Shown piece after piece: positions 1 through 7,357 of a stretch of DNA of 51,140 nt. Location of the stretch: assembly GCF_018207095.1 (NCBI RefSeq), contig NZ_QOCZ01000022.1:1-51140 (forward strand). The letters run 5' to 3'. The translations under genes were made by a program, and so were the position numbers. The notes beneath the pieces were generated by a model. The model did no database searches and was not told where the DNA came from. It worked only from the letters and a program-made list of their open reading frames with translations. The number at the start of each line of letters is the position of its first letter. Position 1 is the stretch's first letter. The stretch is from Nocardiopsis sp. MG754419. Lineage in GTDB: Bacteria; Actinomycetota; Actinomycetes; Streptosporangiales; Streptosporangiaceae.

Positions 1-172
1 CGCCCGGGGTGCGCACCGCCAGCCCTTCCTTTTCCAGGGCGGGCAGGTACTTGGAGGCGGTGGACTTGCCCACCCCGGCTTCCTCGGCCAGGTCGGTCAC
101 GGTCAAGGGCGCGCTGGCCCGGGTCAGGGCGGTCAGAAGAAGGTCGCGTGAGGGTGCGGTGTTTGTGGTCAT
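1..172 (-). CDS. Winged-helix DNA-binding protein, N-terminus only
   Basis: The reading frame starts at an ATG at 172 and runs off the left edge, leaving 57 residues. They spell a typical winged-helix domain: a helix (LLLTALTRA), then VTDLAEEAGVGKSTASKYLP as the helix-turn-helix, then ALEKEGLAVRTPG as the start of the wing. This resembles MarR/IclR/TrmB-type DNA-binding domains. Nothing can be said about an effector domain because it lies outside the window. It is last in a minus-strand run of six genes, and a 10-bp hairpin sits between it and the gene upstream, so it may be read separately from them. Confidence in the fold is good; the family is undetermined. Confidence 0.7.
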   Translation of the reverse strand, partial: MTTNTAPSRDLLLTALTRASAPLTVTDLAEEAGVGKSTASKYLPALEKEGLAVRTPG

Positions 173-227
173 GTTCGGGTGGTCCCTTCGAGTGTGGGTG
201 GTGGGCCCTGAGGTGTGGGGCCTGGTC

Positions 228-255
228 GGGGTGCGCCTGGTGCCGGGCGCACCCC
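228..255 (-). terminator. Intergenic hairpin between the wHTH gene and paralog 1
   Basis: A perfect 10-bp inverted repeat, GGGGTGCGCC / GGCGCACCCC, has an 8-base loop. It lies just downstream of the stop of the gene at 269-892. There is no T-run, so it is either a weak terminator or an mRNA-processing or stabilising element. It is one of five hairpins that separate the genes of this cluster. Confidence 0.5.
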
Positions 256-268
256 GTGAGAGTTGGGG

Positions 269-892
269 TCACATGTGGTTCAGCACGGTGCGGGCTTCAC
301 CGGCCAGTCCCTGGGCGATGTCGGGGGCGGTGTCGGTGCACACGGGCCCCTGGGCGTGGGCCAGTTCCGCGTAGCGGTCGCTCATCAGGCGGGCCTCGCA
401 CATCACCGGGCCCGGCCTCAGAGCCGGAAGGCTGATGCTCATCAGGACCCGGGGGTCGGGGGTGAACACCAGGATCTGGATGGCCCTGGCTTCTTCCCAG
501 TCGGTGACGTAGGTCCGGGTGTGGGGCCAAAACCCTTCGGTGGCCAGGGCGGCCCGCAACGCCACAACGGTGGCCGAGGCGAACCAGCCGGAGGGCCAGT
601 CGTGCATGTCTTGGCGCAGCGCGACCGTGGTGTCCTGGGCGAGGCGCTCCCAGTCGAGGTTGTGCTGTTTGTTCACCAGGTGCTGCAGGTCCTGGTGGGT
701 GAACACCACCAAGCGGGCGTTCTGGCGCGGGTCGAGCTCGCCGGGGGCGTGCGCCCGGTAGCGGCCTGAGACCAGGTCGGCGGTGATCACCGCCCCGGGG
801 CCGCACTGGCGCACCTGGCGCACCTGGTCGGGGGTCACGGCCAGCGGCCCGAACCGGGCCTGGACGTAGGCGGCGTTGATTTCCAAAGCCAT
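269..892 (-). CDS. Hypothetical protein, paralog family member 1 (207 aa)
   Basis: No known family recognised. The start is the ATG at 892, preceded six bases upstream by AGAGGAG; an upstream in-frame codon would add ten residues but lacks such a site. Soluble, with no signal peptide or membrane segment. Near the N-terminus it has the pattern GPGAVITADLVSGRYRAH followed by PGE and a FTHQDLQHL segment. The same pattern recurs in the proteins at 1787-2386 and, more weakly, 995-1675 and 2502-3128, so the four look like diverged tandem duplicates. The C-terminal half holds a strand-rich segment (IQILVFTPDPRVLMSISLP). Its neighbours belong to a conjugative-type element, so a transfer, immunity or regulatory role is possible, but nothing in the sequence decides. 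Confidence 0.75.
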   Translation of the reverse strand: MALEINAAYVQARFGPLAVTPDQVRQVRQCGPGAVITADLVSGRYRAHAPGELDPRQNARLVVFTHQDLQHLVNKQHNLDWERLAQDTTVALRQDMHDWPSGWFASATVVALRAALATEGFWPHTRTYVTDWEEARAIQILVFTPDPRVLMSISLPALRPGPVMCEARLMSDRYAELAHAQGPVCTDTAPDIAQGLAGEARTVLNHM

Positions 893-949
893 AGTGGCTC
901 CTCTTACTTTTGGGCAGACCAAACACAGCGGTTGGCGTGCGGTGGTGTG

Positions 950-980
950 GGGGCCGCTCCGCCCGTCGCGAGGCGGCCCC
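950..980 (-). terminator. Intergenic hairpin between paralogs 1 and 2
   Basis: GGGGCCGC at 950-957 pairs with GCGGCCCC at 973-980. The loop contains a further short GCC/GGC pairing. It sits in the gap after the stop of the gene at 995-1675 in the minus direction. There is no T-tract. Confidence 0.45.
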
Positions 981-994
981 GGGTGGTGCGGGGG

Positions 995-1675
995 TTAGGG
1001 GCGGATGCGGGCCAGGTGGGCGTTGACCCGTTCCCGGATCAGGTACGCCTGGGCGTTAGCGGTGAACTGGTGCGGCACGTACTTGGGCCAGCCCTTCACG
1101 TGGCGGTCGTGGTCGCTGATCGTGATCAGTGACAGGCCGAGCCGCTGGCCCTTCTCGGGCAGGGGGTGCTTGAGCATCACGCTCACGTGGGGGTGGCCGC
1201 GGTCGATGTAGCTCTCCCGTACCTCCAGGACCGAGGGGCCCCGGTGGTGGCCCGGGATCAGGGGGCGGCGGTGGTAGGAGGGCGCGGTGTTCATGTCCAA
1301 GCCGAGCTCCTGCAGGCGCTCGCGCATCCTGATCACCTCGAACCTGGTGGCGTTGTGGTCGTCGATGCGCTCGGCCATGCACTCGTAGGCGGTGGAGTCG
1401 ACCGCCGCGACGAAGTCCTCCCAGGTGCCGTACTCCTGGTCGAGGAAGTCCAGGTGCCGGGTCAGGTCGCCGTGCCCGAACACCGGCAGGGTCAGGTCGT
1501 CGCCGTGGGCCAGGGTGCGGCTGTGGGTGACGCGGAAGGCCTTCTCGCGGAAGTCGGCGACGATCATGCCGCCCGGCCCGATGTTTCCCAGGGTGCGCAA
1601 CATCTTCGAGGTGACCTCGGAATGGTCGAAGTAGGTGGCCATCGCGTCGTGTAGGCGGCGTGAGGGTGTGGTCAC
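995..1675 (-). CDS. Hypothetical protein, paralog family member 2 (226 aa)
   Basis: Starts at a GTG at 1675 with AAAGGA eight bases upstream. No recognised family. It shares the cluster layout: an opening helix, then IGPGGMIVADFREKAFRVTH, then a VFGHGDLTRHLDFLD segment equivalent to FTHQDLQHL and AYGHGDLRLDL in its neighbours. It has a longer middle region (about residues 90-150) rich in charged helices, and a C-terminal strand/helix part with SLITISDHDRHVKGWP, which parallels INLAMYDQDRYVTSWP in the protein at 1787-2386. These two stretches make common descent convincing. No signal peptide, membrane span or catalytic motif is visible. Confidence 0.75.
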   Translation of the reverse strand: MTTPSRRLHDAMATYFDHSEVTSKMLRTLGNIGPGGMIVADFREKAFRVTHSRTLAHGDDLTLPVFGHGDLTRHLDFLDQEYGTWEDFVAAVDSTAYECMAERIDDHNATRFEVIRMRERLQELGLDMNTAPSYHRRPLIPGHHRGPSVLEVRESYIDRGHPHVSVMLKHPLPEKGQRLGLSLITISDHDRHVKGWPKYVPHQFTANAQAYLIRERVNAHLARIRP

Positions 1676-1740
1676 AACGGGTTCCTTTCAGTGGGCGCGC
1701 TGAACACAGCGCTCGGCGCGCGAATATGGGTGTGGGTGTT

Positions 1741-1775
1741 GGGGGCTGCCCCGCCCTCGTTGACGGGGCGCCCCC
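1741..1775 (-). terminator. Intergenic hairpin between paralogs 2 and 3
   Basis: GGGGGC, a bulged T, then GCCCCG pair with CGGGGC and GCCCCC around a 10-base loop, giving 12 base pairs. It lies directly after the stop of the gene at 1787-2386. No T-tract. Confidence 0.5.
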
Positions 1776-1786
1776 GGGCCGGTGTG

Positions 1787-2386
1787 TTATTCGTGCAGGT
1801 CCAGGTGGCGGCGGGCCCGTTCGGGGGCCTCGCGTACACAGAACGGGACGCCGCTGGTGGTAGTGATGCGCTCGGGCCAGCTGGTCACGTAACGATCCTG
1901 GTCGTACATGGCCAGGTTGATCAGGAGGCTGTCGCGGTGGCGCTGTACGTAGGTCATCGCGAAGGTGAGCCGGGGGTTGTCAGCCCAGGTGAGGTGGTCG
2001 TCCCACCGGTAGCCGTCGTCTTCGGTGCGGCTGGCATCGGGGCGGTGGTCCAGGATCAGGCCGTGCCGGGCCAGGTCACGGCGTACTGCCCGAGCCAAGG
2101 GGGGCGGTGGCTGGAAGAACAACCGATGATGCGCATTGGCGGCGGTGCGGGTGGCCGCAGCGGCCACCCGGTCCCAGTCGTCATGCTCGATCAGGTCCAG
2201 GCGCAGGTCGCCGTGTCCGTAGGCGATGATCAGCCAGGGGGTGTTCAGGTCCACCTCGCCGGGGCGCTGTACCCGGTAGGGGGCCATGCCGCCCTGGGCG
2301 GTGATCAAGGTGCCGGGCCCACCCTCGTGCAGGTCGGTGAGCATGGGCACGGTGATGGTGTGCAGGTTCGGCCAGGTCGGTGTCAC
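1787..2386 (-). CDS. Hypothetical protein, paralog family member 3 (199 aa)
   Basis: GTG start at 2386 with AAAGGA upstream; its leader closely resembles that of the gene at 995-1675 (GAAAGGA, C-rich stretch, TTGTGAC), a sign that gene and leader were duplicated together. The protein has GGPGTLITAQGGMAPYRVQ and PGE, then IIAYGHGDLRLDL, and near the C-terminus MYDQDRYVTSWPERI. It is the shortest of the four and may show the core of the family best. No membrane segment, signal peptide or known catalytic motif. Function unknown. Confidence 0.75.
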   Translation of the reverse strand: MTPTWPNLHTITVPMLTDLHEGGPGTLITAQGGMAPYRVQRPGEVDLNTPWLIIAYGHGDLRLDLIEHDDWDRVAAAATRTAANAHHRLFFQPPPPLARAVRRDLARHGLILDHRPDASRTEDDGYRWDDHLTWADNPRLTFAMTYVQRHRDSLLINLAMYDQDRYVTSWPERITTTSGVPFCVREAPERARRHLDLHE

Positions 2387-2451
2387 AACCGGGTCCTTTC
2401 ATGGCATGCCGAAGCTGAGCGCTCCGCGCAAGAAGGTGGTTCGGGGTGGTG

Positions 2452-2484
2452 GGGGCCGCCCCGCCCCGTATGCGGGGCGGCCCC
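2452..2484 (-). terminator. Intergenic hairpin between paralogs 3 and 4
   Basis: A perfect 13-bp stem (GGGGCCGCCCCGC / GCGGGGCGGCCCC) with a 7-base loop, just downstream of the stop of the gene at 2502-3128. It is the strongest of the hairpins in this cluster. No T-tract. Confidence 0.55.
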
Positions 2485-2501
2485 GGGAAGGCGCGGCCTG
2501 C

Positions 2502-3128
2502 TCAGTCCTGGTAGAGGGCCAGGTGTGCGGCGACCGTGGCGGCGACCTTGGCCTCGATCTGTTCGGGCCTCATGACCTGGTAGTCGAAGAGCATGATGTG
2601 CTCGCTCACTGGCCCGTTCATCCCGTGGGCTTGGATCCGCACCGGTTCGGTATAGCCCAGGGGCACCGTGACCCTGACCGCCGCGTTCCCTCCGGGTCGG
2701 GCGTAGGTTTCCGTGATCCGGGGCTGGTCCGGACCAGGGCCCCGCCCTTCCAGGTGGACGCTGTCGGCCGGGTAGATGCCCACCGGGTCCAGGCGCAGCC
2801 GGATCGGGGTGAGCATGGCGGTCAGAACCCGCACCTGGGGCCAGCCGCTCAGCCAGTCGTTGGCGATGTCGGTCAGGTCCTCGGCCAGTTCGGTGTCCCC
2901 GGCAGGCCAGCCCTCTTCGTCCCGGAATTCCGTGAGACCCTCCAGCGCGTCCTGGGCGGCGATGATCATCCGGTGCTCACCGAACCGTCCGGTGGGTGCG
3001 TAGACCTGGACCTCGTTGCTTGCCTCGATCCACACCAGCAGGCTCCCCGCCTCGGCGCGTCGCAGGTAGGCCACCTGGTCGGCGGTGACTTCGATCGGAC
3101 GCCGCTGGTGCGGCATACTCGTGCTCAC
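2502..3128 (-). CDS. Hypothetical protein, paralog family member 4 (208 aa)
   Basis: The start chosen is the GTG at 3128, which has AGAAGGAG six bases upstream; a longer frame extends to 3188 but has no ribosome site. It follows the layout of its neighbours: IEVTADQVAYLRRAEAGSLL (compare VTPDQVRQVRQCGPGAVI), then a Y/V-rich strand and a MIIAAQDALEGL segment. It is the most diverged of the four and has lost the PGE motif. The middle (residues 90-150) is predicted strand-rich. No signal peptide, membrane span or known domain. It is upstream-most of the four repeated genes. Confidence 0.7.
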   Translation of the reverse strand: MSTSMPHQRRPIEVTADQVAYLRRAEAGSLLVWIEASNEVQVYAPTGRFGEHRMIIAAQDALEGLTEFRDEEGWPAGDTELAEDLTDIANDWLSGWPQVRVLTAMLTPIRLRLDPVGIYPADSVHLEGRGPGPDQPRITETYARPGGNAAVRVTVPLGYTEPVRIQAHGMNGPVSEHIMLFDYQVMRPEQIEAKVAATVAAHLALYQD

Positions 3129-3158
3129 AGCACACTCCTTCTGGGTTGTTGTGTTGGG

Positions 3159-3205
3159 CCCGCGCCCAGCCGTCTTTGGCTTCCACACCGTTCGGTGGGC
3201 GCGGG
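3159..3205 (-). terminator. Intergenic hairpin upstream of paralog 4
   Basis: CCCGCGCCCA at 3159-3168 pairs perfectly with TGGGCGCGGG at 3196-3205 around a 27-base loop. It lies after the small gene at 3254-3559 and before the ribosome site of the gene at 2502-3128, so it could separate the two or shape the leader. Confidence 0.45.
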
Positions 3206-3253
3206 TGGTTCTGTGGGCCGGTGTGCAGGTTGCCTCCTGCGCACCGGCCCGCT

Positions 3254-3559
3254 TTATGCGGGAACGCTGTGGTGAGCGCGCAGCTCGAACAGCGTGTTTC
3301 CGGCGGCCGCGCGCGCCGCCTCGGCGCGCAGGTGTACTAGTGCCGCGTATCGGGCGTCCTCACTCGCCCCCTGTGTACGAAACAGGTGGTGTGCCTCGCC
3401 CCGCGCGGCCAACTCCCGGATGATGGTCGCCTCGTAGTCGGCCCGCGCCTGCGCCGTCCGTCGAGCGCGGGCCTGGTTGGCGATCATCGCCTCGGTAGGC
3501 GGCTTCGGCCGGGCGAAAACCCGAATTCCGATCATTCCGATTGCGCGCAACGTGCGCAT
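3254..3559 (-). CDS. Hypothetical small helical protein (101 aa)
   Basis: ATG at 3559 with AAAGGGAG upstream; an in-frame TTG six bases earlier is less likely. No family recognised. The protein is almost all helix, very rich in Ala and Arg (for example ANQARARRTAQARADYEATI and HLRAEAARAAAG), with a slightly hydrophobic N-terminus (MRTLRAIGMIGIRVFARP) too short and too basic to be called a signal peptide with confidence. It is first in the minus-strand cluster and directly follows the repeat region at 3629-3823, so it may be the first gene read from promoters there. Confidence 0.6.
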   Translation of the reverse strand: MRTLRAIGMIGIRVFARPKPPTEAMIANQARARRTAQARADYEATIIRELAARGEAHHLFRTQGASEDARYAALVHLRAEAARAAAGNTLFELRAHHSVPA

Positions 3560-3692
3560 TAACAAACTCCCTTTAAATGGCCGGGTATTTCCGTTTTTCG
3601 GTCCGAGGTTCGCTTGAGTGACTAGCGTTTGTCAACTCCGGTGCGAAACCTTTTTTCACCCGCCCCCGAACCGGCATGCACTTCGGGGTGGA

Positions 3693-3711
3693 ACCCAAGA
3701 TGATCTTGGGT
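3693..3711. promoter_or_regulatory. Perfect 19-base palindrome
   Basis: ACCCAAGAT, G, ATCTTGGGT: nine-base arms about a single centre base. It sits just before the second TTGTCAACTC repeat, at the position of a -10 region for minus-strand transcription from that box, so it would suit an operator. The binding protein is unknown. Confidence 0.5.
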
Positions 3712-3727
3712 GACACGTGTTTGTCAA

Positions 3728-3740
3728 CTCGCGTCGCGAG
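3728..3740. promoter_or_regulatory. Perfect 13-base palindrome CTCGCG-T-CGCGAG
   Basis: Six-base arms about one centre base, overlapping the end of the second TTGTCAACTC repeat. The equivalent places in the other two repeats are imperfect (CTCCGGTGCGAA and CTCGTGTCGCCG), so the symmetry may be partly chance. Confidence 0.35.
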
Positions 3741-4081
3741 AAAGTTTCCCCGCCGCCCCGGAACGGCGACGCCGTTTCGGGAACAACCCCATAGCAACTT
3801 GGCCCGGGGCGGGTTGTCAACTCGTGTCGCCGATTTTCTCGGATCTCTTTTCGACGCGGATTTTCTAGAAGGGGAATCGCGCGTGCGCGCCTACGCGCGC
3901 GTGGAAGCCGGCCGCGCGCATGCCTGGCGCGTTTTTGGGCGATCATGAAACGCATGAGCGACACACTTCTGGGTGATCACCACAGACCAAGGTAATGGTA
4001 TGGGTTTTATTTATGGGGTTGTTTTTCGGTTTTTTGAGAGGGGAGAGAAGGGAGGAGAGAGGAAGAGAGAAAAGAAAAGGG

Positions 4082-4109
4082 GGCGGGTCGGCCGGTAGGC
4101 CGACCCGCC
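4082..4109 (-). terminator. Strong terminator for the Tad operon
   Basis: A perfect 12-bp stem, GGCGGGTCGGCC / GGCCGACCCGCC, closes a GGTA tetraloop. In the minus direction it is followed by CCCTTTTCTTTTCTC, a T-rich tail. It is the first intrinsic terminator after the stop of the OmpA-BTAD gene at 4339, so it probably ends the pilus operon transcript. Confidence 0.75.
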
Positions 4110-4229
4110 GCCGAGGGAGGGAGGGGCCGCCGCCCCCTACGTGAAGTTGACTACCCACTGGGTATAAGTCTGGACGTGATTCACACCGACCACATGCGCC
4201 CTGAACTGCAACAACGTGCCTCCGAAGGG

Positions 4230-4290
4230 GGTCCACAGGGCTGGAGGGGCTGTTGGAGGGGTCGCTGGAGGGGTCGTTGGAGTAGGGGTT
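4230..4290. repeat. Short tandem repeat, 12-base unit
   Basis: Units of the form GGAGGGG plus TCGCT/TCGTT/CTGTT occur three times in register, followed by a fourth diverged unit (GGAGTAGGGG). It lies between the terminator and the end of the OmpA-BTAD gene and is not in a likely coding frame. Probably a slippage repeat. Confidence 0.6.
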
Positions 4291-4338
4291 CGCTCCCGAT
4301 GCTGCACCCGCGGGTGCGGGCAGCGCGGGGGCTGGCCC

Positions 4339-6879
4339 TCAGCTGGCGGGTGAGGTGATCTGGTTGATGATGTGTTGGGTTTCCTTGGTCGGTTTTTCGC
4401 CGATCTGCCGGAGGCTTTCCCTCAGGGCACGGTAGGCGTGGTGCGCCCTTTCATGTGATCCGTTCTCACGATGGGCGTCGATGAGACGCTGACACAGTGG
4501 CTCATTGCAGGGATCGAAATCCAGGGCTTTTTCTAGGTAATAGATTTTCCGTGAAGCGCTTTGGTTCATGTGAGCCAGTCGAGCACAGGCGGAGACCGTT
4601 TCTTTTACGCAGTATTGCCTGATGGGCTCCACCCAGACCTCTTCACATCCCGCGAGGAGCTTCTCCTGGTGGATTTCGATCATTCCCTGCAGTACTTCTT
4701 CGGAGTAATCTTGTGAGGCTTTTCGTGCGACCTTGGCCAGACTCAAGAATTTCCACAGGTCCACATCGAAGAGGTCTTCGTCCAACCGGTAGAGCCCTGA
4801 CTTGTCTTTGGCGATGACCGGCGCCTCTGGGGCGCCGGTGGTTTTGCGTAGTGTGTGGCGCAGGCTTTGCAGTGCGTTGCGGCGCTGGGTATAGGCCTTG
4901 GCCGGTTCGATATCACCGAAGCACTCGGCGTCGAGCTGGTCGGCCTCGACCCCGTGTGGGTGCAGGGCCAGGTAGGCGACCAACGGTCGAGCGGCCGAGC
5001 GCAGGCCGGAGACGCGACGCCCGGTGATCGTCAGCTCGGGTTCCCCGTCCCTTCCGAACAACCGCACCTGTACCTGCGCCCTGGCGACTTCCGGATCGGG
5101 CGGTGTGGGGGCAGCTGGGGTATCGATCTGGTGCGGCGATGGCTCGGTCCCGGTCAGGGCTGTACAGGAGCGGTCCTGAGCATCTTCCGCGCTCTTGTCA
5201 ATGTGTTCGGCGCTGCCAGGGTCGGGGCCTCGGTGTCGCAAGGGCTCGGGCAGGTCGATGCGGCCGTGGGGTGCCAAGAGATGGGCGCGGTGCGGGTCAT
5301 CGCAGTGCACCACAGGGGTTCGGGCTGACTCACCGAGCACACACACCACAGTCTCGATCCCCGTGGTTAGTGATGGTGCAGAGTCGGTGGCCTCCCACTG
5401 GTGCGGCGCGCATACCACCAGCACGGGCACATCCGGCGTGCGTTGGGACTCGGTGGGCTCCTCCTGATCATCTTCCAGACGGGTGCGCGCTTCTTCCAGG
5501 GCTTTGGCCTGTACAGCGATGTGCGCTTGCTCCAGGTCCGGCACGACCATCAGGCCCTCGGGAAAGGCGCGCCCTTCCTGGAGAGCCACGGCTGCAGCCT
5601 GTGTGACCACCGCGGGCAAGGGCAGATGGTCGGTGACGATGGCGGCCAGGACATCCGTGGCGTGGGTTCCGGTGAAGGCGAGTCCGCGGCTCCCGTCGAT
5701 GCGCAGGTTGTCGCTCACCAGCACACGGGAGTCGGTGATGACACCGTTCTCGGGCCCGCGCGGGTCTGACGAGACCAACGCCTGGCCCGCGGGTGTGGCT
5801 TGTGTGTCGACCACGTCCGAGCTCTCTTGCGCCGCTGCTACCGGCCCGTGAGCGCGAACTCTTTTCTGGGTGTGGCCGTTGCGCGGGGGTACGTGGCGGC
5901 GCCCTGCCGCATACCCCACACCCACTCCGATCGTGCCGGCGACGGCACCCACCAGCAGCGGGCTGAGGTTTCCCTGGTCGCTGTTGGTGGTCACGTCGAG
6001 CCGTACCGGCTCGGGTGAAGGCTCAGGTGTCGCCTCTGTCGCTTCGTCCGCTTCCTCGGCGTTCGGCTCTTCCCGGTTCAGGGGCTGGAGGGTGTAGGAG
6101 ATCTCCACCCGCCGTTGCTCGGCGTAGGAGGCCCCCGAGTCGGTCGGGGGCCGGGCCGATCCGAACCCCTTCACCTGGAACTCGACGTCCTGCTCCAGGT
6201 GTTCGGCAAGGTAGTCCGCGACCGCTTGGGCGCGCCGCTCGGACAGGCCTTGGTTGTAGTCGGAATCGCCCACGGGGTCGGCGTGCCCGGTGACCACGAC
6301 CGGTGCGTCGGCATGACCGAAGTCGTTGATCATGCCTATGGTCGGTTCCAGGGAGTCGCGCATCGAGGGGGTCAGGTCGGCCGAGTCGAAGCCGAATCCG
6401 GGCAGGGTGCGGTCCCTCTCGAGTGCCTGTGTGTCCTGCTCTGGGGCCAGGTGTTCGATCGCCGGTTCGGTTCGCTCGTGGGGATCGGTCCGGGCTGCGG
6501 CTTCACCGGCTGTGTCGGTGTGGGAGGCGATGGCCGCGGTGTGCGTGCCGCCCATGGTCATGCTTCCAGTGAGTAGCACCCACACCAGCCGCACCAGTCC
6601 GATGCGGGGCACCAATCCTCGCAGTAGAGCGATCATGTCCAAGGCGATGAGGACCAGCAGGGCGGCCCACACCGCCCACACCAGGGTGACGAACAGCGCC
6701 GACACGGCTTCGGCGGGCAGGGTTCCGCCGCGCAGGTACTGCCCCAGCCACACCCAGGAGAGGTCTTCGCTCAGCGGCCAACCAAGTCTGGAGGCGAGCG
6801 CCGGTAGCCCGATGAGCACGACCACGGTGATCAGTGCTTCTGCCACGACAGGACCCGAGCTCTTCGGCATACTCCTCAT
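4339..6879 (-). CDS. Membrane protein joining OmpA-like domain and SARP/BTAD regulator domain (846 aa)
   Basis: Order of parts: three hydrophobic segments (about residues 9-31, 57-86, 93-108); a full OmpA-like peptidoglycan-binding domain (about 160-264) with TGHADPVGDSDYNQGLSERR, including the Asp and Arg that grip diaminopimelate in this family; an acidic Pro/Glu linker; another transmembrane stretch (307-326); a long Glu-rich middle; then from about 603 a winged helix and BTAD helical repeats as in AfsR/SARP activators, ending in REN..HERAHHAYRALRE. OmpA folding predicts the domain outside the membrane and BTAD inside. It is the last gene of the Tad operon. In related operons a LysM domain often takes the OmpA place, as far as I recall; here it is clearly OmpA. 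A wall-sensing regulator is an inference. The start at 6879 has AAAGGCGG upstream. Confidence 0.85.
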   Translation of the reverse strand: MRSMPKSSGPVVAEALITVVVLIGLPALASRLGWPLSEDLSWVWLGQYLRGGTLPAEAVSALFVTLVWAVWAALLVLIALDMIALLRGLVPRIGLVRLVWVLLTGSMTMGGTHTAAIASHTDTAGEAAARTDPHERTEPAIEHLAPEQDTQALERDRTLPGFGFDSADLTPSMRDSLEPTIGMINDFGHADAPVVVTGHADPVGDSDYNQGLSERRAQAVADYLAEHLEQDVEFQVKGFGSARPPTDSGASYAEQRRVEISYTLQPLNREEPNAEEADEATEATPEPSPEPVRLDVTTNSDQGNLSPLLVGAVAGTIGVGVGYAAGRRHVPPRNGHTQKRVRAHGPVAAAQESSDVVDTQATPAGQALVSSDPRGPENGVITDSRVLVSDNLRIDGSRGLAFTGTHATDVLAAIVTDHLPLPAVVTQAAAVALQEGRAFPEGLMVVPDLEQAHIAVQAKALEEARTRLEDDQEEPTESQRTPDVPVLVVCAPHQWEATDSAPSLTTGIETVVCVLGESARTPVVHCDDPHRAHLLAPHGRIDLPEPLRHRGPDPGSAEHIDKSAEDAQDRSCTALTGTEPSPHQIDTPAAPTPPDPEVARAQVQVRLFGRDGEPELTITGRRVSGLRSAARPLVAYLALHPHGVEADQLDAECFGDIEPAKAYTQRRNALQSLRHTLRKTTGAPEAPVIAKDKSGLYRLDEDLFDVDLWKFLSLAKVARKASQDYSEEVLQGMIEIHQEKLLAGCEEVWVEPIRQYCVKETVSACARLAHMNQSASRKIYYLEKALDFDPCNEPLCQRLIDAHRENGSHERAHHAYRALRESLRQIGEKPTKETQHIINQITSPAS

Positions 6880-6928
6880 CCGCCTTTCTCTTTCGTGCGC
6901 TGTTCGCGGCTGTGTGGCCTGGTTGCGA

Positions 6929-7357
6929 TCACGGCTGGTGTGCGACCGCGGTCGCTTCGGCTTCGATATCTCGCTCGGCGATCGGTAGCAGAACCGGGGC
7001 GTAGGAGGTCTGGGCCCGGACCGCGACCCGGCCGTCGGCGATCACGGCTCGGCCTCTCGTTCCGGCCGAGTGCAGGTGTGCCAGCGCCGCATCGTGGGCT
7101 GCTGGTGGATCCAGTACCGGGGCGCCCCCGGCCAAGGTCGCTTCTTGGTCGACCTGATGGGCGCCGGCCCGGGCCGCTGAGTGCGCGAGAGTCATCAGCT
7201 CCGCCTTGGCCACCAGCATCTGACCGCCCTCCCACACCAGGGCGAACACCACCCCCAGCAGGGGCATCAACAGGATCAGGAACACCGACGCCTGTCCGTC
7301 ATCCGCCCGGAAGCGGCAACGGCGCCCCTGGACCGGGCCGGGAACGAAGTCCGTCAT
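6929..7357 (-). CDS. TadG/TadE-like pseudopilin (142 aa)
   Basis: Start ATG at 7357 with GGGAG eight bases upstream; the stop of the preceding TadE gene overlaps it as ATGA. A basic leader ends in DDG, followed by QASVFLILLMPLLGVVFALV, a type IV pilin-like hydrophobic stretch. Cleavage would fall after Gly21, but the usual Glu at +5 is Phe26, as in TadG-like members that lack it. The rest is Ala-rich (AELMTLAHSAARAGAHQV), typical of TadE/TadG proteins. It should be an envelope-anchored minor component of the Tad pilus. Downstream comes the OmpA-BTAD gene after a gap of about 50 bases. Confidence 0.75.
   Translation of the reverse strand: MTDFVPGPVQGRRCRFRADDGQASVFLILLMPLLGVVFALVWEGGQMLVAKAELMTLAHSAARAGAHQVDQEATLAGGAPVLDPPAAHDAALAHLHSAGTRGRAVIADGRVAVRAQTSYAPVLLPIAERDIEAEATAVAHQP

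Larger units (their letters stand above)
3629..3823 (-). repeat. Three direct repeats at 92-93 bp spacing, each with a TTGACA box
   Basis: TTGTCAACTC occurs exactly at 3629-3638, 3721-3730 and 3814-3823, with shared flanks (GTTTGTCAACTC and a following GTCGCGA or GTGCGAA). Read on the minus strand each contains GAGTTGACAA, a perfect -35 hexamer. Behind the middle copy a GATCAT lies at 16 bases, and behind the third a TGCTAT at 18 bases, both weak -10 matches. The first copy lacks one. Between repeats there is residual similarity (CCCGAACCGGC / CCCGGAACGGC), suggesting an old tandem duplication of a ~92-bp unit. Confidence 0.65.
3560..4338. other. Gene-free region with repeats, palindromes and a terminator
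   Basis: No convincing gene in about 780 bases. It holds three spaced direct repeats (3629-3823), two perfect odd-centred palindromes, an alternating CG-rich stretch near 3880-3920 (GCGCGTGCGCGCCTACGCGC), a purine-rich tract at about 4036-4080, a strong minus-strand terminator (4082-4109), and a 12-base tandem repeat near 4230-4290. This is the sort of composition seen in replication or transfer origins and in multi-promoter regions, but no replication gene lies beside it. Confidence 0.6.

Noticed and set aside
4020..4080. Purine-rich tract as a coding or structured RNA
   Set aside because: It is simple sequence beside a terminator; no frame or pairing beyond the terminator supports more.
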